The position numbers were made by a program, and so were the translations under genes. The notes beneath the pieces are model-generated. The model made no database searches, was not told the origin of the DNA, and worked only from the letters and a program-made list of their open reading frames with translations. From contig JAVHLY010000013.1 in NCBI GenBank assembly GCA_031081585.1, forward strand, positions 18,585-82,584: 64,000 nucleotides of DNA, in the 5' to 3' direction. The stretch is from Armatimonadota bacterium (GTDB taxonomy: Bacteria > Sysuimicrobiota > Sysuimicrobiia > Sysuimicrobiales > Humicultoraceae). Shown here piece after piece: positions 24,512-32,686 of this stretch. Position 1 is the first letter of the stretch. Each line of letters starts with the position of its first letter.

Positions 24512-24595
24512 CCTGTTGCCTTCTTGCCCGTGCGGGAAGGCGTCTATACCCGCCGATCACGCCGCCACGGCGCACCTGTCGCGCGCGGCCTGGGT

Positions 24596-25108
24596 TCAGG
24601 CGTGGGGGCGGCCCCACGGCGGGCCCTCCCCGGCCAGCAGGTCGAGGGCGTGGGGCAGGACTCCTTCCAGGACCGCGAGCCACTCCTCCACGCCGCGCGG
24701 GCTCCCCGGGAGGTTCACGATGAGGGTGCGCCCCCGCACGCCAGCCACGCCGCGGGAGAGGACGGCCAGCGGGGTCGCGGCGGCGGTGCGGGCGCGGGCC
24801 CACTCGGGCAGTCCGGGGACCAGGCGCTCGACGACGTCGAGCGTCGCCTCCGGGGTGACGTCGCGCGGCGCCACGCCGCTCCCCCCGGTCGTCAGCACGA
24901 GGGCGGCGCCCACCTCGTCGGCCAGGTGGCGCAGGCGCGCGGCCACCGCCGCCCGGTCGTCCGCCACCGCCTCGCGCGCCACTACCTCGGCGCCGTGGTG
25001 CGTGGCCCACGCCATGATGCGGTCGCCGCTGGTATCCGGCCCGCGCCCGGCGGCCACTGTGTCGCTCACGGTGAGGACGGCGACGCGCCGCCCGGCCAGG
25101 CCGGCCAC
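24596..25108 (-). CDS. moaB: Molybdopterin adenylyltransferase-family protein (MoaB/MogA)
   Basis: Adenylates molybdopterin before metal insertion. The 170-residue product has AVLTVSDTVAAGRGPDTSG at the N-terminus, TTGGSGVAPRDVTPEAT and NLPGSPRG, the MPT-binding motifs of the family. MoaB and MogA cannot be separated from sequence by eye. GTG 25108 is three bases after the moaC stop. Last of three molybdenum cofactor genes in the order moeA-moaC-moaB. Confidence 0.92.
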   Translation of the reverse strand: MAGLAGRRVAVLTVSDTVAAGRGPDTSGDRIMAWATHHGAEVVAREAVADDRAAVAARLRHLADEVGAALVLTTGGSGVAPRDVTPEATLDVVERLVPGLPEWARARTAAATPLAVLSRGVAGVRGRTLIVNLPGSPRGVEEWLAVLEGVLPHALDLLAGEGPPWGRPHA

Positions 25109-25111
25109 GGC

Positions 25112-25627
25112 CTATCCCGCCTCCCCCGGTCGCCGGTAGTCGCCGCTGCGGCCGCCGCGCTTGCGCACTAGCCGGATGCGGTCGATGGTCATCCCCCGGT
25201 CCGCCGCCTTGCACATGTCGTAGACGGTCAACGCCGCGGCCGCCACGGCCACGAGCGCCTCCATCTCCACGCCGGTGCGCCCGACCGTGCGCGCCACCGC
25301 CTCGATGGCCACGCGGTCCGGCGGCGCGGGGCGGCAGGTCACCCGCACCTCGGTGAGCGGCAGAGTGTGGGCGAGGGGAATCCACTCGTCGGTGCGCTTG
25401 GCCGCCATCACCCCGGCGGTCTCGGCCAGCGTCAGGACGTCACCCTTGGCTACGCCCCCGGCCGCGATGAGCTGCAGCGTGGCGGGCTGCATCACCACCT
25501 CGCCGCGCGCCACCGCCTCGCGCCGGGTCTCGGGTTTGGCGGCCACGTCCACCATGCGCGCCCGACCCGTCCCGTCGACGTGGCTGAGACGCGGGGCCGC
25601 GCCGCCCTTCGCCCGCGCCTTAGCCAA
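25112..25627 (-). CDS. moaC: Cyclic pyranopterin monophosphate synthase
   Basis: With MoaA converts GTP to cyclic pyranopterin monophosphate. The 171-residue product shows LSHVDGTGRARMVDVAAK, AAKRTDEWIPLAHTLPLT and VEMEALVAVAAAALTVYDMCKA, the conserved MoaC blocks. TTG 25627 is chosen because GGAGGTGGAG lies just upstream and the segment before MVDV is conserved in homologues; the start overlaps the moeA stop by eight bases. No moaA is present in the window. Confidence 0.94.
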   Translation of the reverse strand: MAKARAKGGAAPRLSHVDGTGRARMVDVAAKPETRREAVARGEVVMQPATLQLIAAGGVAKGDVLTLAETAGVMAAKRTDEWIPLAHTLPLTEVRVTCRPAPPDRVAIEAVARTVGRTGVEMEALVAVAAAALTVYDMCKAADRGMTIDRIRLVRKRGGRSGDYRRPGEAG

Positions 25628-26873
25628 GGAGCTCCACCTCCACAACCGACCCCTCCGCCGCCTCCCGGCCAGGGGGCAGGACGACGAAGCCGTCTGCGCG
25701 GACCATCGAGGTGAGCACCCCCGAGGCCGCCGGCAGCGGCACGGCCCAGTGTTCCCCTCCCCGCACCTCCAGCCGCACCCGCACGTGCTCCTCCCGCTCG
25801 GCCGGCGCGCGCAGGGTGCGGGCCAGACGGGCGGTGGTGTAGCGCGCCGGCTCCTCCGCCGTCCCGAGCAGCGCGGCCAGCAGCGGCCGGACGAAACGGG
25901 CGAAGATCACCATCGCCGAGACCGGGTTGCCGGGCAGCCCCACCACCGGCGTGGCGCCGGCCAGGGCCAGCACCGTGGGCTTGCCGGGCTTGATGGCGAT
26001 CCCGTGCACCACGATGCCGGGCGGGCCCAGCGCCGCGATGGCGTCCACGACCACGTCTCGCTCACCCACCGAGCTCCCCCCCGAGACCAGCACCAGGTCA
26101 CAGGCGGCCACGGCCTGGCGCAGGCGGGCCTCGACCACCGGGCGGTCGTCGGGCAGGATCTCCTCGACTGCGGGCTCGCCGCCGGCCTCGCGCACGAGCG
26201 CGGCGAGGGTCGGGGCGTTCATGTCGCGCACCTGCCCTGGAGCCGGCACCGCCTCGGGCGGCACCACCTCGTCGCCGCTGGAGAAGATGGCCACGCGCGG
26301 GGGCCGGCGTACCGCCACCCGGGTGATTCCAAGACCGGCCAGGATGCCCAGGTCGGCGGGACGGAGGCGACGGCCGGCGGGGAGCACCACCTGGCCCGCG
26401 CGCACGTCGGCGCCGCGGCGCAGGACGTTCTCCCCGGGGGCGGGGAGGCGCGAGAGCACCAGGAGGTCGCCCTCGCGCACCACCTCCTCCTGCATCACCA
26501 CCGCGTCGGCCCCCGGCGGGAGCATCCCCCCGGTGGGGACCTGGACGGCCTCACCCACGCCCACCGGGACAGCCGCCGCCTCGCCCATGCGCACCGCGCC
26601 GACGAGGCGCAGCCGGACGCCTCCACCAGAGGCTGCGTCGCCCGCCGGGAGCGGCGCTGCCGCGGCGACGGTGTCCGTGCGCAGCGCGTAGCCGTCCACG
26701 GTCGACCGGTCGAACGGCGGGAGGTCCTCGGCAGCGGTTACGTCGTCGGCCAGGACGCGCCCCAGGGCCGAGGTGAGCGGCACCGTCTCCGCCGGGGTGG
26801 GCCTCGGGTGCCACTGCGCCCGGTAGCGCGCCCGGGCGTCGTCGGGCGTGAGGAGCCGGGTGAAGACGCGCAT
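25620..26873 (-). CDS. moeA: Molybdopterin molybdenumtransferase
   Basis: Inserts molybdate into adenylated molybdopterin. The 417-residue protein has the MoeA domain order: an N-terminal linker (LGRVLADDVTAAEDLPPFDRSTVDGYA), the MoCF-binding domain with SGGSSVGERD and GLPGNPVSA, and a C-terminal beta domain. ATG 26873 follows the kbl stop by eight bases, so it is probably transcribed with kbl. Supplies cofactor for molybdoenzymes encoded elsewhere. Confidence 0.95.
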   Translation of the reverse strand: MRVFTRLLTPDDARARYRAQWHPRPTPAETVPLTSALGRVLADDVTAAEDLPPFDRSTVDGYALRTDTVAAAAPLPAGDAASGGGVRLRLVGAVRMGEAAAVPVGVGEAVQVPTGGMLPPGADAVVMQEEVVREGDLLVLSRLPAPGENVLRRGADVRAGQVVLPAGRRLRPADLGILAGLGITRVAVRRPPRVAIFSSGDEVVPPEAVPAPGQVRDMNAPTLAALVREAGGEPAVEEILPDDRPVVEARLRQAVAACDLVLVSGGSSVGERDVVVDAIAALGPPGIVVHGIAIKPGKPTVLALAGATPVVGLPGNPVSAMVIFARFVRPLLAALLGTAEEPARYTTARLARTLRAPAEREEHVRVRLEVRGGEHWAVPLPAASGVLTSMVRADGFVVLPPGREAAEGSVVEVELLG

Positions 26874-26881
26874 GCCGCGGC

Positions 26882-28078
26882 TCAGATCAACCCGAGCTCC
26901 CGCCCCGCCCGCTCGAAGGCGTCCAGCGCGCGGCGCAGCAGCTCGGGCGTGTGCCCTGCCGTCACGATGGTGCGCACGCGGGCCTTGCCCCGCGGCACCG
27001 TGGGGTAGGCGATCCCCAGCGCGAAGACCCCCAGCTCGAAGAGGCGGTCGGAGAGGCGCATCGCCAGGGTTTCCTCGCCCACGAGGATGGGCGTGATCGG
27101 CGTCTCGCTGCGCCCGGTGTCGAAGCCCAGCTGGCGCAGCCCCTCTTTGAAGAGGCGCGTGTGCTCCCACAGGCGGGCGATGCGCTCCTCCCCCTCCGGC
27201 TCCTGGACGTAGCGCACCGCCTCCAGCGCCGCCGCCGCCACCGCCGGCGGATGCGACGTGGAGAAGAGCAGCGGCCGCGCCCGGTGCACGAGGAAGTCGA
27301 TGAGCGCCCGGCTCCCCGCGACGTAGCCGCCCAGCCCGCCAAAGGCCTTGGAGAGCGTCCCCACCTGGATGTGCACCCGGCCGTGCAGCCCGAAGTGGTC
27401 GACCGTGCCGCGCCCCTGCCGCCCGACGACGCCGCTGGCGTGGGCGTCGTCGACCATCATGATGGCCCCGTGGGCCTCGGCGGCCTCCACCAGCGCCGGC
27501 AGCGGGGCGATGTCCCCGTCCATGCTGAAGACGCCGTCGGTGATGAGGAGCACGCGCCGGGCGCCGCGGGACTCGGCCAGCAGCCGGCGCGCCGCCTCCA
27601 CGTCCCCGTGCGGGTAGATCTTCTTGGTGGCGCCGCTCAGGCGCGCGCCGTCGATGATGCTGGCGTGGTTCAGCTCGTCGCTGACGATGACGTCCTCCCG
27701 GCCCAGCAGGGCCGCCACCGTGCCGGCGTTGGCGGTGAAGCCCGACTGGTAGAGCAGGGTGGCCTCGGTGTGCTTGAAGGCGGCCAGTTCCGCCTCCAGG
27801 AGGCGGTGGATCTCCAGGTTGCCGGCGATGGTGCGCACCGCGCCGGGCCCCACCCCCAGCGCCTCCACGGCCCGCACCGCCGCCGCCTTCAGGCGGGGGT
27901 GGTTGGCCAGGGCCAGGTAGTTGTTGGAGCAGAGGTTGATGACCTGGCGCCCGTCGTAGGTCGCCACCGGCTCCTGCGGGCCGCTGAGCACGCGCGGCCA
28001 GCGGAAGAGCCCCTGGCGGCGCAGCGCCTCCAGCTCGTCGTCGAGGAAGGCCAGCGGATTGGTCACCTGGGTGGCCAT
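26882..28078 (-). CDS. kbl: Glycine C-acetyltransferase (2-amino-3-ketobutyrate CoA ligase)
   Basis: PLP enzyme splitting 2-amino-3-oxobutyrate with CoA into glycine and acetyl-CoA, the second step of threonine breakdown after Tdh. The 398-residue protein belongs to the alpha-oxoamine synthase family: NLCSNNYLALANHPRL, DELNHASIIDGARLS, DDAHASGVVG and PLP lysine K244 in TLSKAFGG. AGGAGG lies ten bases before ATG 28078. The related 8-amino-7-oxononanoate synthase is an alternative, but the nearby Tdh-like gene favours Kbl. pckA sits between the two threonine genes. Confidence 0.9.
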   Translation of the reverse strand: MATQVTNPLAFLDDELEALRRQGLFRWPRVLSGPQEPVATYDGRQVINLCSNNYLALANHPRLKAAAVRAVEALGVGPGAVRTIAGNLEIHRLLEAELAAFKHTEATLLYQSGFTANAGTVAALLGREDVIVSDELNHASIIDGARLSGATKKIYPHGDVEAARRLLAESRGARRVLLITDGVFSMDGDIAPLPALVEAAEAHGAIMMVDDAHASGVVGRQGRGTVDHFGLHGRVHIQVGTLSKAFGGLGGYVAGSRALIDFLVHRARPLLFSTSHPPAVAAAALEAVRYVQEPEGEERIARLWEHTRLFKEGLRQLGFDTGRSETPITPILVGEETLAMRLSDRLFELGVFALGIAYPTVPRGKARVRTIVTAGHTPELLRRALDAFERAGRELGLI

Positions 28079-28210
28079 GGTGTCATCGCCTCCTGCCGGT
28101 GTGCGACGCGGGCACCGCACGCCCCCCGGGGGTCTCAGGCGCCGCAGGGGTCGCCCCCTCACGAGGCTCTCGGACCTGGCGCACGCGGTCAAGGGCTGCC
28201 TGGTGAACCC

Positions 28211-28245
28211 GGGCACGTACGCCCCGACCGGCCCGGGACGTGCCC
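28211..28245 (-). terminator. Hairpin between pckA and kbl
   Basis: Perfect 8-bp inverted repeat GGGCACGT...ACGTGCCC (28211-28218 and 28238-28245) with a GC-rich loop, 16 bases after the pckA stop. There is no U-run, so it may attenuate, pause or protect the 3' end rather than terminate fully. Confidence 0.5.
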
Positions 28246-28260
28246 GATCGGGTCGAAGGG

Positions 28261-29859
28261 CTACAGCTCGGGCCCGGCCGCGGCCACCTCCGCCGGGACC
28301 TGGTCGCGGAAGGCGGCGAAGTTCTCCCGGAACATCCCCGCCAGGCGCCGCGCCTGGTGGTCGTAGGCCTCCGGGTCCGGCCAGGTGCTGCGGGGGTCGA
28401 GTACCTCCGGCGGGACCCCCGGGCACGTCTGCGGCACCGCCAGCCCGAAGACCGGGTCGGTCCGGAACGCCACGCCCTCGAGGGCCCCGGTGAGGGCTGC
28501 CCGCACCATCGCCCGCGTGTAGGCGATGGGTATGCGCCGCCCCTGCCCGTAGGGGCCGCCGGTCCACCCCGTGTTCACCAGCCAGGCGGTAGCGCGGTGC
28601 CGGACCATGCGCTCGCCGAGCATGGTCGCGTAGACCGTGGGCGAGAGCACCATGAAGGGCGCCCCGAAGCAGGTGCTGAAGGTGGCCTCCGGCTCGGTCA
28701 CCCCCTTCTCCGTCCCCGCCACCTTGGCCGTGTACCCCGAGAGGAAGTGGTACATCGCCTGGGCCGGGGCGAGCCGGGCGATGGGGGGGAGCACGCCGAA
28801 GGCGTCGGCGGTGAGCATGACGATGGTCCGGGGGTGGCCGCCCACCCCGTCGAGCTTCGCTCCGGGGATGTGCCCGAGCGGGAAGGCGGCGCGGGTGTTC
28901 TCCGTGAGCGAGTCGTCGTCCAGGTCCACGGCCCCGGTGAGGCTGTCGTACCCGACGTTCTCCAGGATCGTCCCGAAGCTGTGGGTGGCCGCGTAGATCT
29001 GCGGCTCCGCCTCGGCGGAGAGGTGGATGACCTTGGCGTAGACGCCGCCTTCGAAGTTGAAGACGCCGCGCTCGCTCCAGCCGTGCTCGTCGTCGCCAAT
29101 CAGCCGCCGCTCCGGGTCCGCGGAGAGCGTGGTCTTGCCGGTGCCGGACAGGCCGAAGAAGATGGCCACGTCACCCGCCGGGCCCTCGTTGGCCGAGCAG
29201 TGCATGGAGAGGACCCCCTGGCGCGGCAGCAGGTAGTTGAGCACGCTGAAGATGGACTTCTTGATCTCGCCCGCGTACTCGGTCCCGCCGATGAGGACGA
29301 GGCGCTCCTGGAAGTTCATCACGATGAAGACCTCCGAGCGCGTCCCGTCCTCCTCGGGGACGGCGTGGCAGCGCGGGGCGTGGAGGACGGTGAAGGCCGG
29401 CACGTGCCCGGGGAGCTCCTCCGGCTGCGGGCGGATGAACATGGTCCGGGCGAAGAGGGCGTGCCAGGCGCTCTCGCTGATCACGCGGATGGGCAGGCGG
29501 TACTCGGCGTCGGCCCCGACGAAGCAGTCCTGGACGAAGAGATCCCGCCCCTCCAGGTAGGCCCGCATGCGCCGGTGCAGGCTGTCGAAGTGCGCCACCT
29601 CCAGCGGCCGGTTCACCTTCCCCCACCAGATGTGCGCCTCGCTGGTGGGCTCGCGGACGATGAAGCGGTCGTTGGGGGAGCGGCCGGTGTGGTGGCCGGT
29701 GCGCACCACCAGCGGGCCCCCCTGGGCCAGCCGCCCCTCGCGGCGGCGAATCGCCTCCTCGTAGAGCAGCGGGGTGGTGAGGTTCCAGTAGACGTTGGCG
29801 TTGCGGATGCCGTGCCGCTCCAGCCCGTAGGCGCTGCGGCGGGCGCCCAGCGTCTCCAT
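28261..29859 (-). CDS. pckA: Phosphoenolpyruvate carboxykinase (ATP)
   Basis: Converts oxaloacetate and ATP to phosphoenolpyruvate, the entry to gluconeogenesis. The 532-residue protein has [14 protein letters not shown] (substrate site), the kinase-1 loop [11 protein letters not shown] near residue 245, the metal-binding DDEHGW and the adenine-site block [14 protein letters not shown]. Its ATG lies three bases after the tdh stop. The context (threonine, proline and glutamate catabolism) suggests growth on amino acids with sugars made from their carbon. Confidence 0.97.
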   Translation of the reverse strand: METLGARRSAYGLERHGIRNANVYWNLTTPLLYEEAIRRREGRLAQGGPLVVRTGHHTGRSPNDRFIVREPTSEAHIWWGKVNRPLEVAHFDSLHRRMRAYLEGRDLFVQDCFVGADAEYRLPIRVISESAWHALFARTMFIRPQPEELPGHVPAFTVLHAPRCHAVPEEDGTRSEVFIVMNFQERLVLIGGTEYAGEIKKSIFSVLNYLLPRQGVLSMHCSANEGPAGDVAIFFGLSGTGKTTLSADPERRLIGDDEHGWSERGVFNFEGGVYAKVIHLSAEAEPQIYAATHSFGTILENVGYDSLTGAVDLDDDSLTENTRAAFPLGHIPGAKLDGVGGHPRTIVMLTADAFGVLPPIARLAPAQAMYHFLSGYTAKVAGTEKGVTEPEATFSTCFGAPFMVLSPTVYATMLGERMVRHRATAWLVNTGWTGGPYGQGRRIPIAYTRAMVRAALTGALEGVAFRTDPVFGLAVPQTCPGVPPEVLDPRSTWPDPEAYDHQARRLAGMFRENFAAFRDQVPAEVAAAGPEL

Positions 29860-29862
29860 TCC

Positions 29863-30984
29863 CTATCCCTCCACGGTCAGGATCACCTTGCCGGCGCGCC
29901 CCTCGGCCAGGAGGGCGAAGGCCTCGGCGAAGCGCGCCAGCGGCAGGCGGTGGGTGACCACCGGGCGGATCTCCAGGCCGCGGGCCAGCAGGGCGGTGGC
30001 CTGCTCCCACGTCTCCCAGATCCGGCGCCCGTAGATGCCGTGCAGCCGTGCCGCCTTGGCGATGACGTCCCTGGCCAGGTCGACTTCCACGGGGCCGGCG
30101 GGCAGGCCCAGGAGGGCGACGAACCCGCCCGGCCGCAGAGCGTGCAGGCCGTCGCGCAGCCCGGCCGGGTGTCCCGACATCTCCAGGACGATGTCGACGC
30201 CGTGGCCGCCTGTGGCGGCGCGCAGCCGTGCGGGGACGTCGTCGGCCGCCGGGTCCAGCACCAGATCGGCCCCCAGCTGCCGGGCCAGCGCCCGCCGCTC
30301 CGGTCGGACGTCGGAGGCCGCCACAAGGGCGGCACCGGCCAGGCGCAACACGGCGATGGCCATGAGGCCGATCGGCCCGCACCCGATTACCGCCACGGCG
30401 CGCCCCACGGGATCCGCCGCCAGCGCGCTATGCACGGCGTTTCCCAGCGGGTCCATCACCGCCGCCACCTCCACCGGCACGCGCTGCGGGTCGAGCCGCC
30501 AGGCGTTCCGGGCGGGCAGGACCACGTACTCGGCGAAAGCCCCGTCCCGGTCCACCCCCAGCACCTGGAGGCGCTCGCAGATGTGCTCCCTCCCGCCCCG
30601 GCACTCCCGGCAGGCGCCGCAGGCCAGGTGGGACTCTCCGGCGATGAAGTCGCCCACGGCCGGGGACGTCACCCCTTCCCCCGTGGCGACGACCGTGCCG
30701 CAGAACTCGTGCCCGACGATGACCGGGGGGCGCAGCCGCCCCGCCGCCCAGGCGTCCCAGGTGTAGATGTGCAGGTCGGTCCCGCAGATTCCCCCGGCCG
30801 CCACCCGTACCAGTACCTCCCCCGGGCCGACCGGAGGGACCGGGACCGTGCGCAGAGCCAGCCCGGGCTCGGGGGCTTCCTTGACCAGGGCGCGCATGCT
30901 CGTGGGCAGGGCAGCGGAGACGGTGGTCCCGGCGCGCGGCTCCGGCTGCAGCGGCATCGTGGGACGTGCCGCGGAGCGGATCAC
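29863..30984 (-). CDS. tdh: Threonine 3-dehydrogenase-like zinc alcohol dehydrogenase
   Basis: Medium-chain zinc dehydrogenase predicted to oxidise L-threonine to 2-amino-3-oxobutyrate. Catalytic zinc residues lie in GGICGTDLHIY and GHEFCGTV; the structural zinc motif is CGACRECRGGREHIC; the NAD loop is VIGCGPIGLMA. GTG 30984 has a strong GGGGGAGG seven bases upstream and gives 373 residues. The common family start corresponds to ATG 30897 (MRALVKEA), so a 29-residue N-terminal extension is implied but uncertain. First gene of a run with pckA and kbl. Another polyol or alcohol substrate cannot be excluded. Confidence 0.85.
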   Translation of the reverse strand: MIRSAARPTMPLQPEPRAGTTVSAALPTSMRALVKEAPEPGLALRTVPVPPVGPGEVLVRVAAGGICGTDLHIYTWDAWAAGRLRPPVIVGHEFCGTVVATGEGVTSPAVGDFIAGESHLACGACRECRGGREHICERLQVLGVDRDGAFAEYVVLPARNAWRLDPQRVPVEVAAVMDPLGNAVHSALAADPVGRAVAVIGCGPIGLMAIAVLRLAGAALVAASDVRPERRALARQLGADLVLDPAADDVPARLRAATGGHGVDIVLEMSGHPAGLRDGLHALRPGGFVALLGLPAGPVEVDLARDVIAKAARLHGIYGRRIWETWEQATALLARGLEIRPVVTHRLPLARFAEAFALLAEGRAGKVILTVEG

Positions 30985-31023
30985 GGGCACCCTCCCCCAG
31001 GCCGCGGCGTAGGCCGGCGGGGT

Positions 31024-31061
31024 GTTACGCGGCCGTTACCTCCTCGTGACGGACACGCGAC
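31024..31061. promoter_or_regulatory. 11-bp-periodic direct repeats resembling a Pho box
   Basis: GTTAC at 31024 and 31035, GTGAC at 31046 and GCGAC at 31057 recur at exactly 11-bp spacing in the interval between tdh (minus) and the 31129 gene (plus). OmpR/PhoB-family regulators bind tandem half-sites at one-turn spacing (for example 11-bp repeats for PhoB and PhoP). The operon downstream encodes such a regulator, so this may be an autoregulatory site. Confidence 0.55.
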
Positions 31062-31128
31062 GCGGCGGCAGGATGCTAATGCTACGGGCGCCAACTGCAC
31101 TATGGGGGCCCGGGAAAGGGGTGTCAAG

Positions 31129-31569
31129 ATGCGTATCGTGATGCTTCTGGTGGCCGTCGCAGGCCTCCTGTGGCTCGTTCCCGCCGCCTCCGCAGATTAC
31201 CACACCGGGGGCGCCCCGGCAGGCGGGGGCGCGGAGGCCCAGCTGCGCACCGCCATCCAGCACTCCAAGGAGCTGGCCGCGGGGGCGGCGGCGCTCTCGG
31301 GGATCCAGACCCACCTGCAGCACGTCGTCAACTGCCTGGAGGGCAGCGGCGGGCGCAACTTCAAGGCGGCCGCGGGCCATCCCTGCCAGGGGATGGGCAA
31401 CGGCTTCCTCACTGACGCCCGGGACAAGCCCGGCGCGGTGCTGCTCGCCCGCCACGCCAACGAGCTCGCCGTCGACCTGGTGACGGGGCGGATCGACGTG
31501 GCCACCGGGCAGGCCGGGGCCCGAGCGGTGGCGGCCACGCTGGAGGAGGCGATGAAGCTCCTGCGGTGA
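31129..31569 (+). CDS. Small exported protein with conserved-looking His/Cys motif
   Basis: A 146-residue protein of unknown function with a signal peptide ending near ASA-DYH (residue about 24). The mature part is helical and contains THLQHVVNCLEG and, about 20 residues on, HPCQGMGNGFLTD; the His, Asn and two Cys could bind a metal or haem or form a disulfide. ATG 31129 has GGAAAGGGG upstream. Its TGA overlaps the ATG of the DUF2231 protein (TGATG), and the two-component genes follow, so all four are probably cotranscribed under the 11-bp repeats. Confidence 0.7.
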   Translation: MRIVMLLVAVAGLLWLVPAASADYHTGGAPAGGGAEAQLRTAIQHSKELAAGAAALSGIQTHLQHVVNCLEGSGGRNFKAAAGHPCQGMGNGFLTDARDKPGAVLLARHANELAVDLVTGRIDVATGQAGARAVAATLEEAMKLLR

Positions 31570-31967
31570 TGGTCTTCGTCCACCCGCAGGTCGTCCACTT
31601 CCCCATCGCCCTGTGGGTCGTGGCCACGGTCTTCGACCTGGTGGCCCTGCGGAGCCGGCGCGACCTCTTCCCGGCGATGGCTTTCTGGCTGATCGGGCTG
31701 GGGCTGGTGGGGGCGGTCCTGAGCGTGCTCTCCGGCTGGCGGGACCTGCTCGCCGCCGAGGCCTCGGGGGTGGGCACCGCCCTGCGGCAGCAGCACGCCC
31801 TCCACCAGGCCCTGGCCTACGGCGCCACCGCCGCCTACCTCGTCGCCTTCCTGGTCCGGTGGCGCCGTCCGGGGCGGGCCCGCTGGACGGTCCTGCTCAC
31901 CGTCCTGGGGGCGGTGCTGGTCGGCATCGCCGGCTTCGTCGGCGGCGAGCTGCGGCGTGTCATGTAG
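31569..31967 (+). CDS. DUF2231-family four-helix membrane protein
   Basis: Integral membrane protein of 132 residues with about four transmembrane segments and the family's opening motif HPQVVHFPIALWVVA. Two further His (HALHQALAYG) near residue 77 face the second half of the bundle. DUF2231 proteins are suspected redox or haem-associated membrane proteins, but no function is established. Coupled by TGATG to the exported His/Cys protein and followed 20 bases later by the response regulator. Confidence 0.85.
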   Translation: MVFVHPQVVHFPIALWVVATVFDLVALRSRRDLFPAMAFWLIGLGLVGAVLSVLSGWRDLLAAEASGVGTALRQQHALHQALAYGATAAYLVAFLVRWRRPGRARWTVLLTVLGAVLVGIAGFVGGELRRVM

Positions 31968-31987
31968 ACCGGGCTGGGGGGCCGGGC

Positions 31988-32686
31988 GTGGCCAGGATCC
32001 TGGTCGTCGACGACGAGCCGCACATCGTCGAGCTCGTCCGCTACAACCTGGAGCGGGAGGGCTTCGAGGTCCTCACCGCCGGGGACGGCCGCGAGGCCCT
32101 CCGCCAGGTGGGCGAGGGCGCCCCCGACCTCGTCATCCTCGACCTGATGCTGCCGGAGGTCGACGGCTTCGAGGTGTGCCGCCAGATCCGGGGCACCTCC
32201 GCTGTCCCCATCCTGATGCTCACCGCCCGGGGGCGGGAACTCGACCGCATCGCCGGGTTCGAGCTGGGGGCGGACGACTACGTCACCAAACCCTTCAGTC
32301 CGCGCGAGCTGGTGGCCCGGGTGCGCGCCATCCTGCGCCGGGCCGGGCGTGAGCTGCTGGGAGCGCAGGCGCCGCTGCAGGCCGACGGGCTGCGCCTGGA
32401 CCCGGCCACGCGGGAGGTCTCCCTGCACGGGCGCCCGGTGGAGCTGACCGCCAAGGAGTTCGACCTGCTGGCGCTGCTGATGCGCCACCCCAACCGCGTC
32501 TTCACCCGCGACTTCCTCCTGGAGCACCTCTGGGGGCACGATTACTTCGGCAGCACCCGCACGGTGGACATGCACATCAGCCGGCTGCGGGAGAAGATCG
32601 AGGACGACCCCGCCGCCCCCACCTTCATCCAGACGGTGCGCGGGGTCGGCTACAAGTTCAAGGCGCCCGTGCGTCCCGGCCGGTGA
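31988..32686 (+). CDS. OmpR/PhoB-family response regulator
   Basis: Two-component transcription regulator. The receiver domain (about 1-120) has the acidic pair VVDDE, phosphoacceptor D52 (VILDLMLPEVDG), the Thr of LMLTA and the Lys of YVTKPF. The winged-helix DNA-binding domain (about 130-230) ends DMHISRLREKIEDD and TVRGVGYKF. GTG 31988 opens the 232-residue product directly at the receiver. The stop overlaps the kinase start (GTGA). Regulator and kinase together resemble PhoP/PhoR or WalR/WalK; the phosphate link is a guess from domain layout. Confidence 0.94.
   Translation: MARILVVDDEPHIVELVRYNLEREGFEVLTAGDGREALRQVGEGAPDLVILDLMLPEVDGFEVCRQIRGTSAVPILMLTARGRELDRIAGFELGADDYVTKPFSPRELVARVRAILRRAGRELLGAQAPLQADGLRLDPATREVSLHGRPVELTAKEFDLLALLMRHPNRVFTRDFLLEHLWGHDYFGSTRTVDMHISRLREKIEDDPAAPTFIQTVRGVGYKFKAPVRPGR

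Noticed and set aside
28240..31569. 1109-codon plus-strand ORF across pckA and tdh
   Set aside because: Only its last 146 codons, from ATG 31129, have coding character and a ribosome-binding site. The rest is antisense to two well-supported genes.
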